A stretch of DNA of 47,289 nt from Alphaproteobacteria bacterium (GCA_016869375.1 VGEH01000015.1:1-47289); one strand, 5' to 3'; shown: positions 18,678 through 29,075, counted from the stretch's first letter. Numbers and translations are program-made. Notes: a model not told the origin generated them from the sequence alone.

Positions 18678-20585
18678 TCAGCCCTTCATCACCGGCAGCA
18701 CGATCCGCGAGGGGTGTGCCTTGTCGAGATGGAGCGTGTTCGTCGCCTTGATCTTCTTCGTATGACGACCGAGCGGCTCGCCGGTGCCGGGGTTGACGTC
18801 GAAGCGCGGGAAGTTCGAGGAGGCGATGTCGACGCGGATGCGATGGCCCTTCCTGAAGCGGTTGGCGACCGGCGGCAGCTCGACCACATACTCGACAACC
18901 TCGCCCGGCTTCAGCAGCTCTTCCTTGTCGTAGCCCTTGCGGAAGCGGGCGCGGCGAATGGAGTCGCAGAGCAGCATGTGGAACCCCTCGGGCTCGTCCT
19001 TCGTCGGCGGCGAGACGTCGAGCAGCTTCACCGTCACGTCGGTATCGACCGCCGATGAGGCGACCCAGATGCGCGCCTCGATCGGGCCGGCGATCACCAG
19101 GTCCTCGGGCAGCGGATCGGTCTGGAAGACCAGCACATCCGGCCGATTGGCGAGCAGCGGGAAGGGGGCCTTGCAGCCGACGAGGTTCGGCCGCTCCTTC
19201 TGATGCATCGGCCCGTCGGGCACGACGGTGCGCATGCGCGCGCGCGGGCTGATATAGGCGGCGTCCATGCCCTCCGGCACCTTGACCCATTCGAGGAATC
19301 CCGCGACGGCGCCGCCGATGGTCGGCACCGGGTGGTCGGGGTCATGCGTCCAGGCGATCGGCGAGGCTTCGGCCGGCCTGGTCGAGAGCGCGCGGTTGCC
19401 GGCGAGGTAGTAGGGCGTCGGCGTCATGCCGGTCGGCGGCCAGGCCGTGTCGTCGCGCCACGAACCGCCATGGCTGAAGTGGCCGCGTTTGGTGCGCTCA
19501 CCGCTGCCGCCGCCCATCTCGAAGTAATGCACCGGCGCGTCCTTCTCGACGGCGGTCGGCATGTCCTTGAGCCAGCGGTCGAACCAGCGCAGCCGCTCGG
19601 CGTTGTAGACGCGGTAGCCCCAGTCGGCGCCGCTGCCGAAATCGACCTCGATCGAGGCGGAGCCGCCGGCGCGCATGCCGGCATGGCCCCAGGGCCCGAG
19701 CACGAGACGCTGCGGTGATTTCAGCCGCTTCGACAGCGCGATGTACTGGCCGGCGACATCGGCGACGAAGGGATCGAACCAGCCGGACGAGACGACGCAG
19801 GGGATGTCGGCGAAGCGATCGAAGTACGCCTTGTGCTCTAGCACCTCCTGCATCCACCAGGCATCCTTGATGCCGTTGTTCTGGTAGCGCATCAGGATCT
19901 GCTCGAGATTGGGCACGACGGTGAGCGGGCTGCCGCCCTCCTTCCACGGTCCCTGCACCAGCAGGGTGCGCATGTTCTCGACGCCTTCCTCGATCCGGCG
20001 CTTGGCCTCCGCATCGTCCTGGATCTCGGGCACGTCCCAGCCATGAAGGAAGAGCGCGGCGAACATCTGGAGGGCCTGGGCGCCGCCGGTGCGCGCCTCC
20101 CAGTCGAAGGCCGAGGTCGGGCAGACATCGACCCAGAGCGCCTTCAGCGCCGGCGGCTTATAGAAGGCGGCGACGTTCTGGACGATGCCGGAATGGGAGC
20201 TGCCGACCATGCCGACACGGCCGTCGCTCCATTCCTGCGCGGCGATCCAGGCGATGGTATCGGCGCCGTCGAGGCCCTCGCGCTTGTTGGCGACGTGGAA
20301 ATACTGGCCATGGCCTTCCGACTTGCCGCGTCCGCGCAGATCCTGGACGACGGTGACGTAGCCGCGCCTGGTGAAGAAGCGTGCCACCGGCTCGACCTGC
20401 ATCACCGGGTTCGACTTGTCGTAGGAGGTGCGGGTCAGGATCACCGGAAAGCGCCCCGGCTTCGCCGATCCATCCGGCGCCGCCGGGCGATAGACATCGG
20501 TCGCGAGGCGGACGCCATCCGCCATCGGCACCATGACGTCCTCGGAAACGACGATCCCGTTCTCAGGCGTGCGGTCGTAGAGCAT
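18678..20585 (-). CDS. CocE/NonD family hydrolase
   Basis: MADGVRLATDVYRP, GRVGMVGSSHSGIVQN (GxSxxG), VSSGWFDPF, GPWGH motifs. Confidence 0.88.
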   Translation of the reverse strand: MLYDRTPENGIVVSEDVMVPMADGVRLATDVYRPAAPDGSAKPGRFPVILTRTSYDKSNPVMQVEPVARFFTRRGYVTVVQDLRGRGKSEGHGQYFHVANKREGLDGADTIAWIAAQEWSDGRVGMVGSSHSGIVQNVAAFYKPPALKALWVDVCPTSAFDWEARTGGAQALQMFAALFLHGWDVPEIQDDAEAKRRIEEGVENMRTLLVQGPWKEGGSPLTVVPNLEQILMRYQNNGIKDAWWMQEVLEHKAYFDRFADIPCVVSSGWFDPFVADVAGQYIALSKRLKSPQRLVLGPWGHAGMRAGGSASIEVDFGSGADWGYRVYNAERLRWFDRWLKDMPTAVEKDAPVHYFEMGGGSGERTKRGHFSHGGSWRDDTAWPPTGMTPTPYYLAGNRALSTRPAEASPIAWTHDPDHPVPTIGGAVAGFLEWVKVPEGMDAAYISPRARMRTVVPDGPMHQKERPNLVGCKAPFPLLANRPDVLVFQTDPLPEDLVIAGPIEARIWVASSAVDTDVTVKLLDVSPPTKDEPEGFHMLLCDSIRRARFRKGYDKEELLKPGEVVEYVVELPPVANRFRKGHRIRVDIASSNFPRFDVNPGTGEPLGRHTKKIKATNTLHLDKAHPSRIVLPVMKG

Positions 20586-20590
20586 GGCGG

Positions 20591-22618
20591 CTACATCAGA
20601 TCCCGTTCGGTGGTGTTGGACCAGGTCTTGCGGAAGATCTCTTCGTCATTCTCGAAGACGACCGCTTGCTGGGCGAGCACCCAGTCGGTCTTGGTGGCGT
20701 GGAAGGAAAGCTCGGTCTCGATCCGGATGATCCAGTCGTCGTCGCGGTCCAGCTCGTAGACCTGGCGGTAGAAACCTGTCGCCGAGGTCGGGTCTCCTTC
20801 GGTGATGGTGAAGCGCTTGAGCAGGTTATGCCCGATCGCGGTACCGGTGGGCAGCCGCCATCGGCGGCCGGGGCCGAGGAAGCCGCCGATGCCGACCGTC
20901 TCGACCGTGATCTTGCCGCTCATCGCATCCTGGACGATGTGGCGCGTGATCTGCTTGTCCTCCTCGACCACGACCTCGATCTCCGGTCCGCGCTCGTTCG
21001 GCCCGAATGTCGCTCTCCGGCTCCGGCCGGTCAGGACCGGCAGCGAGAAGGTGCTGGCGCCGGTATAGAGGGTCATCTTCACCATCTCCGGCGCGGGCCA
21101 GACAATCGGCCAGTAGGAGGTGGAGAGCGCCAGCCGGATGCGATGACCGGGCGTGAAGGTCCAGCCGACATCGGGCAGCTCCAGGCGGATGCGCATGCGC
21201 TGGCCGCGGATGACCGGCTTCGGCGACTCGTGGCTTTCGCGATGCGTCAGGTTCAGCACCTGAAAGGCGACGCGGACCGAGGTGCCGTCCGGCGCCACGT
21301 CGCAGAGGCGGGCGACGACCTGCGCCACCGGCTTGTCGACGGAGATGTCGGCCTCGAGCACGGCGCGGCCGAGAATGTCGATCGATCGCGACAGCGGTTC
21401 GGTATCGAAGCAGAGAGAGCGGCCGTCATCCTCGCGCTGGTCGCGCGGCTGCTCGCCCTCGATCGCCATGCTGAGCCATTCCGTCGCGGCGAGGCCCGTC
21501 GCCAGCGGCGAGGAGTGGACCAGCGCCTTCTCCGCCCAGGCGCGCTTGTCGAGGCGGCCGCTGCCGAGGAAGTATTTCTCGGGCACCACCTTCTCCGACG
21601 GCCAGCCGTCGAGCGCGAGCCAGCGGCCGGATTTCACTCCATAGGTCGAGGAGGGCCGGTCGAAGGTCTGGAGAAAGACGCGATATGAGGGATCGCGATC
21701 CCAGCCGTTGTCGATGTCCTTCACGTAGCGGTCGAAGAAGCGGACACAATCCTGGAGGAAGCCGACCTCCGGTCCCGGCACGCCGTCATGGGGGTAGTGA
21801 TGGCCCCAAGGACCGATGAGGCCGAAGCGCGGGCCTTGCAGGTTCGCCATCAGGCGCGGCACGGCGCGCGAGATGTAGTCGGCCCAGCCGCCGACGGCGA
21901 AGACCGCGCAGGTCACCTTGTCGAAGCGCTCGCAGAGCGAGGCGTGCTTCCAGAAATCGTCGCGGCGCTGGTGCTTGAGCCAGTCGACGAGCCAGGGGTG
22001 ATTGTCCTCGAGCCGTGCCTTCCAGATCGCGCGCCAGGTCTCGCCGACAATCTCGGGGTCGGGCGGGCGCGCGTTGAACTCGATCATGGTGTCGGTCCAC
22101 CAGAGCTGCTCGCAGAGGAAGGCGCCGCCGGTCCAATGCAGCGACTGGTCGTAGCGGTCGTCGCCGGCGCAGACCGGGATGATCGCCTTCAGCGCCGGCG
22201 GCGCCATGCCGGCGAGCGCGAGCGCCGTGAAGCCGCTCCACGACTTGCCGATCATGCCGACCGTGCCGGAACACCAGGGCTGCTTCACCATCCACTCGAT
22301 CGCGGCGATGCCGTCGTCGAGCTCGCCCTGTTCCCATTCGCCGCGCAAGAGGCCGTCGGAATCGCCGGAGCCGCGCGTGTCGATGCGCAGGCACGCATAA
22401 CCATGGCCGGCGATGTAGTGATGGATCGCCTCGTCCCGGGCGCGGCTCTGGTCGCGCTTGCGATAGGGCATGTACTCGAAGATCGCCGGCACCTTCTCCA
22501 GCTCGGCGTCCTCGGGCAGCCACACCCGTGCGGCGAGACGGTGGCCACCCGGCATCGGGATGAAGACGTTCTCGATCGTCTTGACGCGGCGGGGATAGCG
22601 GGTGCGGACCGGCTTCAT
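20591..22618 (-). CDS. CocE/NonD family hydrolase (second, tandem)
   Basis: MPGGHRLAARVWLP, GTVGMIGKSWSGFTAL, DTRGSGDSDG, GPWGHHYPHDG; likely start MKPVRTRY at 22618. Confidence 0.87.
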   Translation of the reverse strand: MKPVRTRYPRRVKTIENVFIPMPGGHRLAARVWLPEDAELEKVPAIFEYMPYRKRDQSRARDEAIHHYIAGHGYACLRIDTRGSGDSDGLLRGEWEQGELDDGIAAIEWMVKQPWCSGTVGMIGKSWSGFTALALAGMAPPALKAIIPVCAGDDRYDQSLHWTGGAFLCEQLWWTDTMIEFNARPPDPEIVGETWRAIWKARLEDNHPWLVDWLKHQRRDDFWKHASLCERFDKVTCAVFAVGGWADYISRAVPRLMANLQGPRFGLIGPWGHHYPHDGVPGPEVGFLQDCVRFFDRYVKDIDNGWDRDPSYRVFLQTFDRPSSTYGVKSGRWLALDGWPSEKVVPEKYFLGSGRLDKRAWAEKALVHSSPLATGLAATEWLSMAIEGEQPRDQREDDGRSLCFDTEPLSRSIDILGRAVLEADISVDKPVAQVVARLCDVAPDGTSVRVAFQVLNLTHRESHESPKPVIRGQRMRIRLELPDVGWTFTPGHRIRLALSTSYWPIVWPAPEMVKMTLYTGASTFSLPVLTGRSRRATFGPNERGPEIEVVVEEDKQITRHIVQDAMSGKITVETVGIGGFLGPGRRWRLPTGTAIGHNLLKRFTITEGDPTSATGFYRQVYELDRDDDWIIRIETELSFHATKTDWVLAQQAVVFENDEEIFRKTWSNTTERDLM

Positions 22619-22746
22619 GCGAGAGAGGCTAGGCGCGACGCCGGTCAGATCCAAGAAGCTGTTGTCCCCGAGTGAAACGCCTCGTGCTCCTCCCCCGTCT
22701 GCTTCGCAGCCGAGGGAGGGAGTGAAGAGTGGGGTGAAACGAAACC

Positions 22747-22784
22747 TATCGGGTCATCAGCCAGACTTATCGGGTTGTATCGGG
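22747..22784. repeat. Three direct TATCGGG heptamers at 22747, 22768, 22778
   Basis: Read directly: ccTATCGGGTcatcagccagactTATCGGGTtgTATCGGGaag; offsets 21 and 10 bp. Confidence 0.6.
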
Positions 22785-22829
22785 AAGCGTAACTCGACCC
22801 GCTCAAGGCGCCGCCCTAGGCTCGGCGCC

Positions 22830-24914
22830 ATGACAGCCATTCGCGTCGCCGCCGATATCGGCGGCACCTTCACCGACATCGCCGCGACGCTTCCCGACGG
22901 CACCATCGCCACGCACAAGGTTCTGTCGACGCCGGGCGACTATGCCGCCGCCGTGGTCGACGGCGTCCGCGACCTTCTCGCCCAGCGCGGCGTCAAGGGA
23001 AGCGAGGTCGAGGAGGTGCTGCATGCCTGCACGGTCGCGACCAACTCGATCCTGGAAGGGAAGGGGGCGAAGACAGCGCTGGTGACCACGCGCGGCTTCC
23101 GTGATGTGCTCGAACTCCGCCGCGTGCGCGTGCCGAAGCTCTACGATCCGCTCTGGGTCAAGCCGACGCCGCTGGTGCCCCGCGATCTCCGCTTCGAGGT
23201 GACCGAGCGTCTCGGCCCCGATGGTTCCGTGGTGACGGCGCTCGACGAGGCCGATGTCGATCGCGTCATCGCCGAGATCGGCAAGGCGAAGGTCGAGGCG
23301 ATCGCCGTCTGCTTCCTGCACTCCTACGCCAATCCGGATCACGAGCGCCGCGTCGGGGCCAAGCTGAGGAAGGCCTTCCCGAACGCCTTCGTCACGCTCT
23401 CGGTCGACATCCTGCCCGAGATCCGCGAATACGAGCGCACCAGCACGACGGTCGTGAACGCCTATGTCGGCCCGCCGGTGAAGACCTATGTCGGTGCGCT
23501 CGCCGATCGCCTGAAGAGCGACGGGGTCGCCGGACGGCTGCTGGTCATGCAGTCCTCGGGCGGCATCCTCGACGCGCCGACAGTGATGGACCAGCCGGCG
23601 CGCATCGTCGAATGCGGGCCTGCGGCCGGCGTCATCGGCGCGGCGCGCGTCGCTGCGGCGGCCGGCATGAACGACGTGCTGACATTGGACATGGGCGGGA
23701 CCACGGCGAAGGCCTCGCTGATCGAGGCCGGTCGCATCGCGCATACCGACGAATACGAGGTCGGTGGCGGCATCTCGCTGTCCAGCCGGCTGGTCAAGGG
23801 CGCGGGCTACGCGCTGAAGCTGCCGGTCATCGACATCTCCGAAGTCGGTGCCGGAGGCGGCAGCCTGGTCAAGTTCGACCGCGGCGGCGGCTTGAAGGTC
23901 GGTCCGGAGAGCGCCGGCGCGATGCCCGGGCCCGCCTGCTACAACCTCGGTGGCAGCGAGCCGACGGTCACCGATGCCAATGTCATCCTGGGCTTCGTCA
24001 ATCCGACGGCGCTGGCCGGCGGCACGGTTCCGATCGATGCGTCCAAGGCGAAGGCCGCGATCCAGGACAAGGTCGCGCATCGCCTTGGCAGCTCGGTCGA
24101 GGGCGCCGCCTGGAGCGTCTACGAGGTCGCCTCATCGACGATGATGCGCGCGCTCAAGGCAGTTTCCACCTATCGCGGCCGCGACCCGCGCGAGTTCGGC
24201 CTTGTCGCCTTCGGCGGCAATGGCGGTGTCTTCGGGCCGCATCTGGCGAAGGAGCTCGGCATCAGCCGCGTGATCGTGCCGCCGGCCGCGGGGGTTCTCT
24301 CGGCAATTGGATTGCTCGTCTCCGACGTCGCCTTCGGCCGTTCGCGCGGCTATCTCAAGCAGACGCTGGAAGCGAAGCCGGCCGATATCGGCCGCATCCT
24401 CGACGAGCTTGCTGCGGAAGTGCTGGCGAAGCTCGGCCCCTGGCAGAAGACGGCGACGCTCTCCCGCGTCGCCTCGATGCGCTACACGAGCCAGGCTTTC
24501 GAGCTGCCGGTCTCCATTCCCGACGGCAAGGTCACGGCGGAGACGCTGAAAGCGCTGCCGGCGCGCTTCGAGGCCGAGCACCAGTCGACCTACGGCCATA
24601 ACTTCCGGGGCACCGTGCCGACCGAGATCGTCGCGCTCTCGGTGACCGCCACGGCGCCGGCCGGCGGCTCGGCCGAGACCATGCGCGTGTCGTCGGGGCG
24701 AGGCGAGGGTGCCGAGCAGACGCGCCGCGCCTATTTCGGGCCACGTCATGGCTGGATCGCGACGCCGGTGCTCGGCCGCGCCGCGCTGGGCGCGACGCCG
24801 CGCCAGGGACCATTGATCGTCGAGGAGTACGAGGGGACGACCGTTGTGCCCCCGGGGGCATCCGCGTCGCGCGATCCGATCGGCAACATCACCGTCGTGT
24901 TCGGAGGGCGCTGA
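22830..24914 (+). CDS. hyuA: Hydantoinase/oxoprolinase family, HyuA-type subunit
   Basis: VAADIGGTFTDIAA, HACTVATNSILEGKGAKTALVTTRGFRDVLE, LTLDMGGTTAKASLI motifs; ATG 22830. Confidence 0.92.
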   Translation: MTAIRVAADIGGTFTDIAATLPDGTIATHKVLSTPGDYAAAVVDGVRDLLAQRGVKGSEVEEVLHACTVATNSILEGKGAKTALVTTRGFRDVLELRRVRVPKLYDPLWVKPTPLVPRDLRFEVTERLGPDGSVVTALDEADVDRVIAEIGKAKVEAIAVCFLHSYANPDHERRVGAKLRKAFPNAFVTLSVDILPEIREYERTSTTVVNAYVGPPVKTYVGALADRLKSDGVAGRLLVMQSSGGILDAPTVMDQPARIVECGPAAGVIGAARVAAAAGMNDVLTLDMGGTTAKASLIEAGRIAHTDEYEVGGGISLSSRLVKGAGYALKLPVIDISEVGAGGGSLVKFDRGGGLKVGPESAGAMPGPACYNLGGSEPTVTDANVILGFVNPTALAGGTVPIDASKAKAAIQDKVAHRLGSSVEGAAWSVYEVASSTMMRALKAVSTYRGRDPREFGLVAFGGNGGVFGPHLAKELGISRVIVPPAAGVLSAIGLLVSDVAFGRSRGYLKQTLEAKPADIGRILDELAAEVLAKLGPWQKTATLSRVASMRYTSQAFELPVSIPDGKVTAETLKALPARFEAEHQSTYGHNFRGTVPTEIVALSVTATAPAGGSAETMRVSSGRGEGAEQTRRAYFGPRHGWIATPVLGRAALGATPRQGPLIVEEYEGTTVVPPGASASRDPIGNITVVFGGR

Positions 24915-24915
24915 T

Positions 24916-26649
24916 ATGGACACCGTCCAGCCCAACACCGATCCGGTGCTGACCGAGATCGTCCGCAACGCGCTCGATGCCATCGCCGACGAGATCGCGC
25001 TGATCGTGCTGCGCACCGCCTGCTCGGGCATCGTGCGCGACTCGATGGACTATTCGACCGCGGTCTGCGATGCGGCCGGCGGCACGCTGGCGCAGGGGCT
25101 CACCACGCCTCTGCATCTCGGCAGCTTCCACGATGCGATGCTGGCGCTGATCAAACGCTTCGAGGGCGATGTCGCCGAGGGCGACATCTTCATCTTCAAC
25201 GATCCCTATCTGTCTGCGGGCCAGCATCTCCCGGACATCTACATTGTCCGTCCCGTGTTCGTGGAGGGCACCCTGGAAGCCTGGGCCACGACGGTCGCGC
25301 ACCACACCGACGTCGGCGGCATCGTGCCGGGCAGCAACTCGATCGGCTCGACCGACATCTACCAGGAAGGGCTTCGCCTCCCTTTCCTCAAGCTCGCTTC
25401 GGCCGGCGTCGAGAACAAGGCGGTGCTCGACATCCTCGCCGCCAATGTACGCGTGCCGGAGAAGGTGCTGGGCGATCTGAACGCCCAGATCGCGGCGACG
25501 GCGATCGGCGTCCGCGAGATCCAGTCGCTGTTCGCCAAGTACGGCAAGGCGACCTTGCGCGCGACCTTCGCCGAGATCCACGACCACGCCGAACGCCTGG
25601 CGCGCTCGGTGATCGCCGAGATTCCGGACGGCACCTACAAATTCGAATCCTGGATCGACGGCTTCGGCGAGAAGCCGGAGCCGATCCGCTTCTGCGCCGC
25701 GGTCACCGTTTCGGGCGATGAGATCACCGTCGATCTCGACGGCACCTCGCCGCAGGTGCCGGCCGGCATCAACGCGCCGGTGCCCTTCACCAAGGCTGCG
25801 TGTTACGCCGCGATCCGCTCGATCATGGGCGAGGAGATCCCGAATGCCCTGGGCTTCACCCGCCCGATCCATGTGAAGGCGACGCTGGGCTCGATCGTCA
25901 ACCCGCGCTCGCCCGGCGCCTGCGGCGCACGCGGCATCACCGGCTTCCGCACCATGGACACGGTGTTCGGCGCGCTGGCACAGGCGGTGCCGAACCGCGT
26001 GCCGGCCGACGGCAATGGCGGCTCCTCGATCCCGGCGATCGGCGGCGAGCACCAGGGCAAGCCCTTCGTCTTCGTCGAGACCTTCATGGGCAATTGGGGC
26101 GGCTCGGCCTCGGGCGACGGCCAGGAAGGCGTCACTCATATGGGCGCCAACCAGTCGAACGTGCCGGTCGAGATGATCGAGGCCGAGTACCCGATCCGCA
26201 TCGAGCAGTACGGCCTCGTGCCGAATTCGGGCGGGCCGGGCAAGCATCGCGGCGGTCTTTCGATGATCCGCGACTACCGCTTCCTCGGCGATGCCGGACC
26301 ATGAACGCTCCGCTCTGACAAGCGCCGCTTCCCGCCCTTCGGTCTTTCCGGCGGCAAGGCGGGATCGCCCTGCCTCTCGATCATCAATCCGGACAAAGAG
26401 GCGCGCGCGCTGCCGGTGCTGATCACCGAGCCGGTGACGCTGCGCAACGGCGATCTGTTCCGTCACGTGCTGCCGGGCGCGGGGGGCTGGGGCAACCCGC
26501 ATGAGCGCGATCCCGAGCGCGTGCTAGAGGATCTGAAGCTCGGCAAGGTTACGCGCGAGCATGCGCGCGAGGCCTATGGCGTGGTGATCGCGGGCGAGCC
26601 GCCGCACGTCGATGCGGAGGCGACGCGGAAGGCGCGGGTGCCGCGTTAA
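24916..26649 (+). pseudogene. hyuB: Hydantoinase B/oxoprolinase (HyuB-type), interrupted by in-frame TGA at 26302-26304
   Basis: 24916..26304 gives HyuB (RTACSGIVRDSMDYSTAVCDAAG, FNDPYLSAGQHLPD); after the TGA the same frame reads TLRSDKRRFPPFGLSGGKAGSPCLSIINPDKEARALP..GAGGWGNPHERDPERVLEDL..AYGVVI to TAA at 26647-26649. Whether truly non-functional is unknown. Confidence 0.8.
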
Positions 26650-26902
26650 CCATGTTGCGGCTCGTCGACGATCTGGTCGCGGATTGCAGCCGGCAAATCT
26701 GACCTAGAGTCTGCTTCGCTGACTGGTCGTGTGCGCAAACGCCGGCAATGGAGATGGTCAGACCTGAGGCGCAACGAACGCTGCGACTCAAATGATTATC
26801 CCAGACTCCTCTCACCGGGGTTCGTCATACGCTGGAGCGCCGGTGCTGGCACCGGACATGCAACCACCCGTTGGCTGTTCATCGGCAGCCAGGGGGATGC
26901 TC

Positions 26903-27487
26903 ATGACGTCATTCAGGATCGTAAAGGGTCCGGTTAACGAGGCGTGCGCGGTGCCGGGCATCGGCGCGAGGTACGGCGCGGCGTGGGGGCCGCAGGCTGA
27001 TCGCACGAACGTCGCACTCATGTCTTTCGGCTACGCGGAGAGTTCCGGAATCGTGACGATCGATCCGGCTACCAGCGAGTTCACGCTGAGCCATGTTCCG
27101 CCCGAAGGGCTCGTGGGCGAGGGGCGTCAGGCCCAGATCGATCTTCTGCTGCAGCACGCCGCTCCCTATCGCTCGTTCGTGCTGCTGGTCGGCGGACTTT
27201 CTCCCAGGCGGGGCGACGATGGGCCGGCCAGCGGTCCTTGTGTCGGGATCCTGAGGGAGGCGGGATTCCCTGCGGTCGCCGATTTCACCGGACCGAGCGG
27301 GCAGTCCTGCGACGTTGCCGTCTCGGCGAACGGGATCTGGATCGCCACCCGTCCGCCGGCGACGCGGGTGCTCCTCATGACCTTTGTCGGCGCGGCGGGG
27401 CTGGGCGTACCGGTCGACGCGCCATCCAGGCCGCGCTGGTTCATCCCGTCGTGTGTGGTGGCCGCGAAAGACGAAGCGAGAGCCTGA
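26903..27487 (+). CDS. Uncharacterised protein
   Basis: Open frame with AGGGGG upstream of ATG 26903 (alternative ATG 26897); no recognised family. Confidence 0.5.
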   Translation: MTSFRIVKGPVNEACAVPGIGARYGAAWGPQADRTNVALMSFGYAESSGIVTIDPATSEFTLSHVPPEGLVGEGRQAQIDLLLQHAAPYRSFVLLVGGLSPRRGDDGPASGPCVGILREAGFPAVADFTGPSGQSCDVAVSANGIWIATRPPATRVLLMTFVGAAGLGVPVDAPSRPRWFIPSCVVAAKDEARA

Positions 27488-27542
27488 GCGCCATCGCCGG
27501 ATTTCGTAGCGAAAGGCGACCTCCGACTGTAGGGTCCGCCGC

Positions 27543-28280
27543 ATGACGACCGCGACCATTGGCGGCAAGCGCATCATCGGCGTGCTCGGCGGCATGGGGC
27601 CCCTGGCGACCGTAGACTTCATGCGCAAGGTCATCGAGGCGACGCCGGCGACCAAGGACCAGGAGCACATCCCGATCGTCGTCTGGTCGGTGCCGCAGAT
27701 CCCGGATCGCTCAGCCTCGATCTACGGCAAGGGCGAGTCGCCGCTGCCGATGATGCAGGACGGGATCCGGCGGCTGGAGCAGATAGGCGCCGGTTGCATC
27801 GCGATCGCCTGCAACACCGCGCATTACTGGTACGAGGAGATGCGGCGAGGCAGCAGCGCGAAGCTGCTGCATATCGGCGAGACCACGGCCGAGGGGCTGG
27901 TCTCGCTCGGCATTCCGCGCGGGCCGGTCGGCCTGATCGCCACCGACGCGACGATCGAGACGAAGATCTACCAGGATCGCCTCGGCGCGCATGGCTACGA
28001 CAGCCTGGTCCTGCCGAAGGAAGACACTGACCGCCTGTTCTGGCCGGCGGTCCGCAAGGTCAAGGCGAACGACACCAAGGCCGCCGTGCCACTGCTCGAG
28101 GAAGCAGTCGAGCGCCTGGTAGCGGCGGGCGCGACCCGCGTCGTGCTCGGCTGCACCGAGGTTCCCATCGGCCTGGCGGAGGCACGCAGGGAGATCCGCG
28201 CACTCTGCTTCGATGCGACCGATGCGCTCGCGCTCGCCTGCGTCGCCTGGGCGAGCGCCGAGACCGCGGGCGCACCCTAG
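27543..28280 (+). CDS. Aspartate/glutamate racemase family protein
   Basis: IGVLGGMGPLATVDF, CIAIACNTAHYWY, RVVLGCTEVPIGL (paired catalytic Cys motifs). Confidence 0.9.
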   Translation: MTTATIGGKRIIGVLGGMGPLATVDFMRKVIEATPATKDQEHIPIVVWSVPQIPDRSASIYGKGESPLPMMQDGIRRLEQIGAGCIAIACNTAHYWYEEMRRGSSAKLLHIGETTAEGLVSLGIPRGPVGLIATDATIETKIYQDRLGAHGYDSLVLPKEDTDRLFWPAVRKVKANDTKAAVPLLEEAVERLVAAGATRVVLGCTEVPIGLAEARREIRALCFDATDALALACVAWASAETAGAP

Positions 28281-28301
28281 GCCGGCAGCGCCGCTCCTCG
28301 A

Positions 28302-29075
28302 ATGAGCACGATCGGACAGGGGCGCATTGTGGCCTGGGAAGGCGGCAGCCTCTGGATCTTCAGGACCAGTTCCTTCGCCGGACCGGGAATGCATGCGACG
28401 GATTTCCATTCGCATCATGCGATACAGGCGACTCTGGCTCTCGATGGGCGCTTCGAGCTACGGACCCCCGACTCGAGGATGCGAGGCGACGCCGTGGCTG
28501 TTGCCGCGGACGCGCGCCACCTTTTCGAGGCGGAAGGATTGGTCGCGATCGTGTTCGTGGAGCCCGAGAGCCGGTCCGGACGGGCCATGAGCCGTGCTCT
28601 GTTTGCGGGCTCGCCTCTGGCGAGCATCCCGCGGGACCGGCTTGGCGACCTGATCGACCGACTGAGAGCGGCCTTCGGCGATCCTGCCGCCGACGATGCG
28701 GCCGTGGCCGAGATCGGCCGCTCCGTCGTCGCCCGCCTCGCGGGAAACCTGGCCGCCGACACGCCCGATCACCGGGTGAGGAAGATGATCGCTTTTGCGG
28801 CTGGCGCGATCGACCGGCCGCTCAGCCTTGCCGACGTCGCGACAGTAGCGGGGCTGTCTTCCGGCCGGGCCAGGCACCTGTTCGTCGAACAGACGGGGCT
28901 TCCCTTTCGGACCTATCTTCTTTGGCTGCGCGTGACCAAGGCGGTCGAGGTATTCGCCGCCGGGCGATCCCTGACGGAGGCGGCGCACGAAGCGGGATTT
29001 GCCGACTCGGCCCATCTCAGCCGAACCTTCCGGCGAATGTTCGGCCTCACCGCGGCGTCCCTCCGCATCGAATAG
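28302..29075 (+). CDS. AraC family transcriptional regulator
   Basis: C-terminal double HTH: SLADVATVAGLSSGRARHLFVEQTGLPFRTYLLWLR..GRSLTEAAHEAGFADSAHLSRTFRRMFGLTAA. Confidence 0.9.
   Translation: MSTIGQGRIVAWEGGSLWIFRTSSFAGPGMHATDFHSHHAIQATLALDGRFELRTPDSRMRGDAVAVAADARHLFEAEGLVAIVFVEPESRSGRAMSRALFAGSPLASIPRDRLGDLIDRLRAAFGDPAADDAAVAEIGRSVVARLAGNLAADTPDHRVRKMIAFAAGAIDRPLSLADVATVAGLSSGRARHLFVEQTGLPFRTYLLWLRVTKAVEVFAAGRSLTEAAHEAGFADSAHLSRTFRRMFGLTAASLRIE

Noticed and set aside
26301-26318. Programmed restart or -1 frameshift at ATGA (26301-26304)
   Set aside because: The ATG frame ends after MNAPL at TGA 26316; the conserved C-terminus is in the original frame, so neither restart nor shift would recover it
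26302-26380. Selenocysteine insertion at the hyuB TGA; a TCCCGCC...GGCGGGA stem lies downstream
   Set aside because: The stem begins about 26 nt after the TGA with a 21-nt loop, too far for a typical bacterial SECIS, and no Cys/Sec is expected at this HyuB position from what I know of the family
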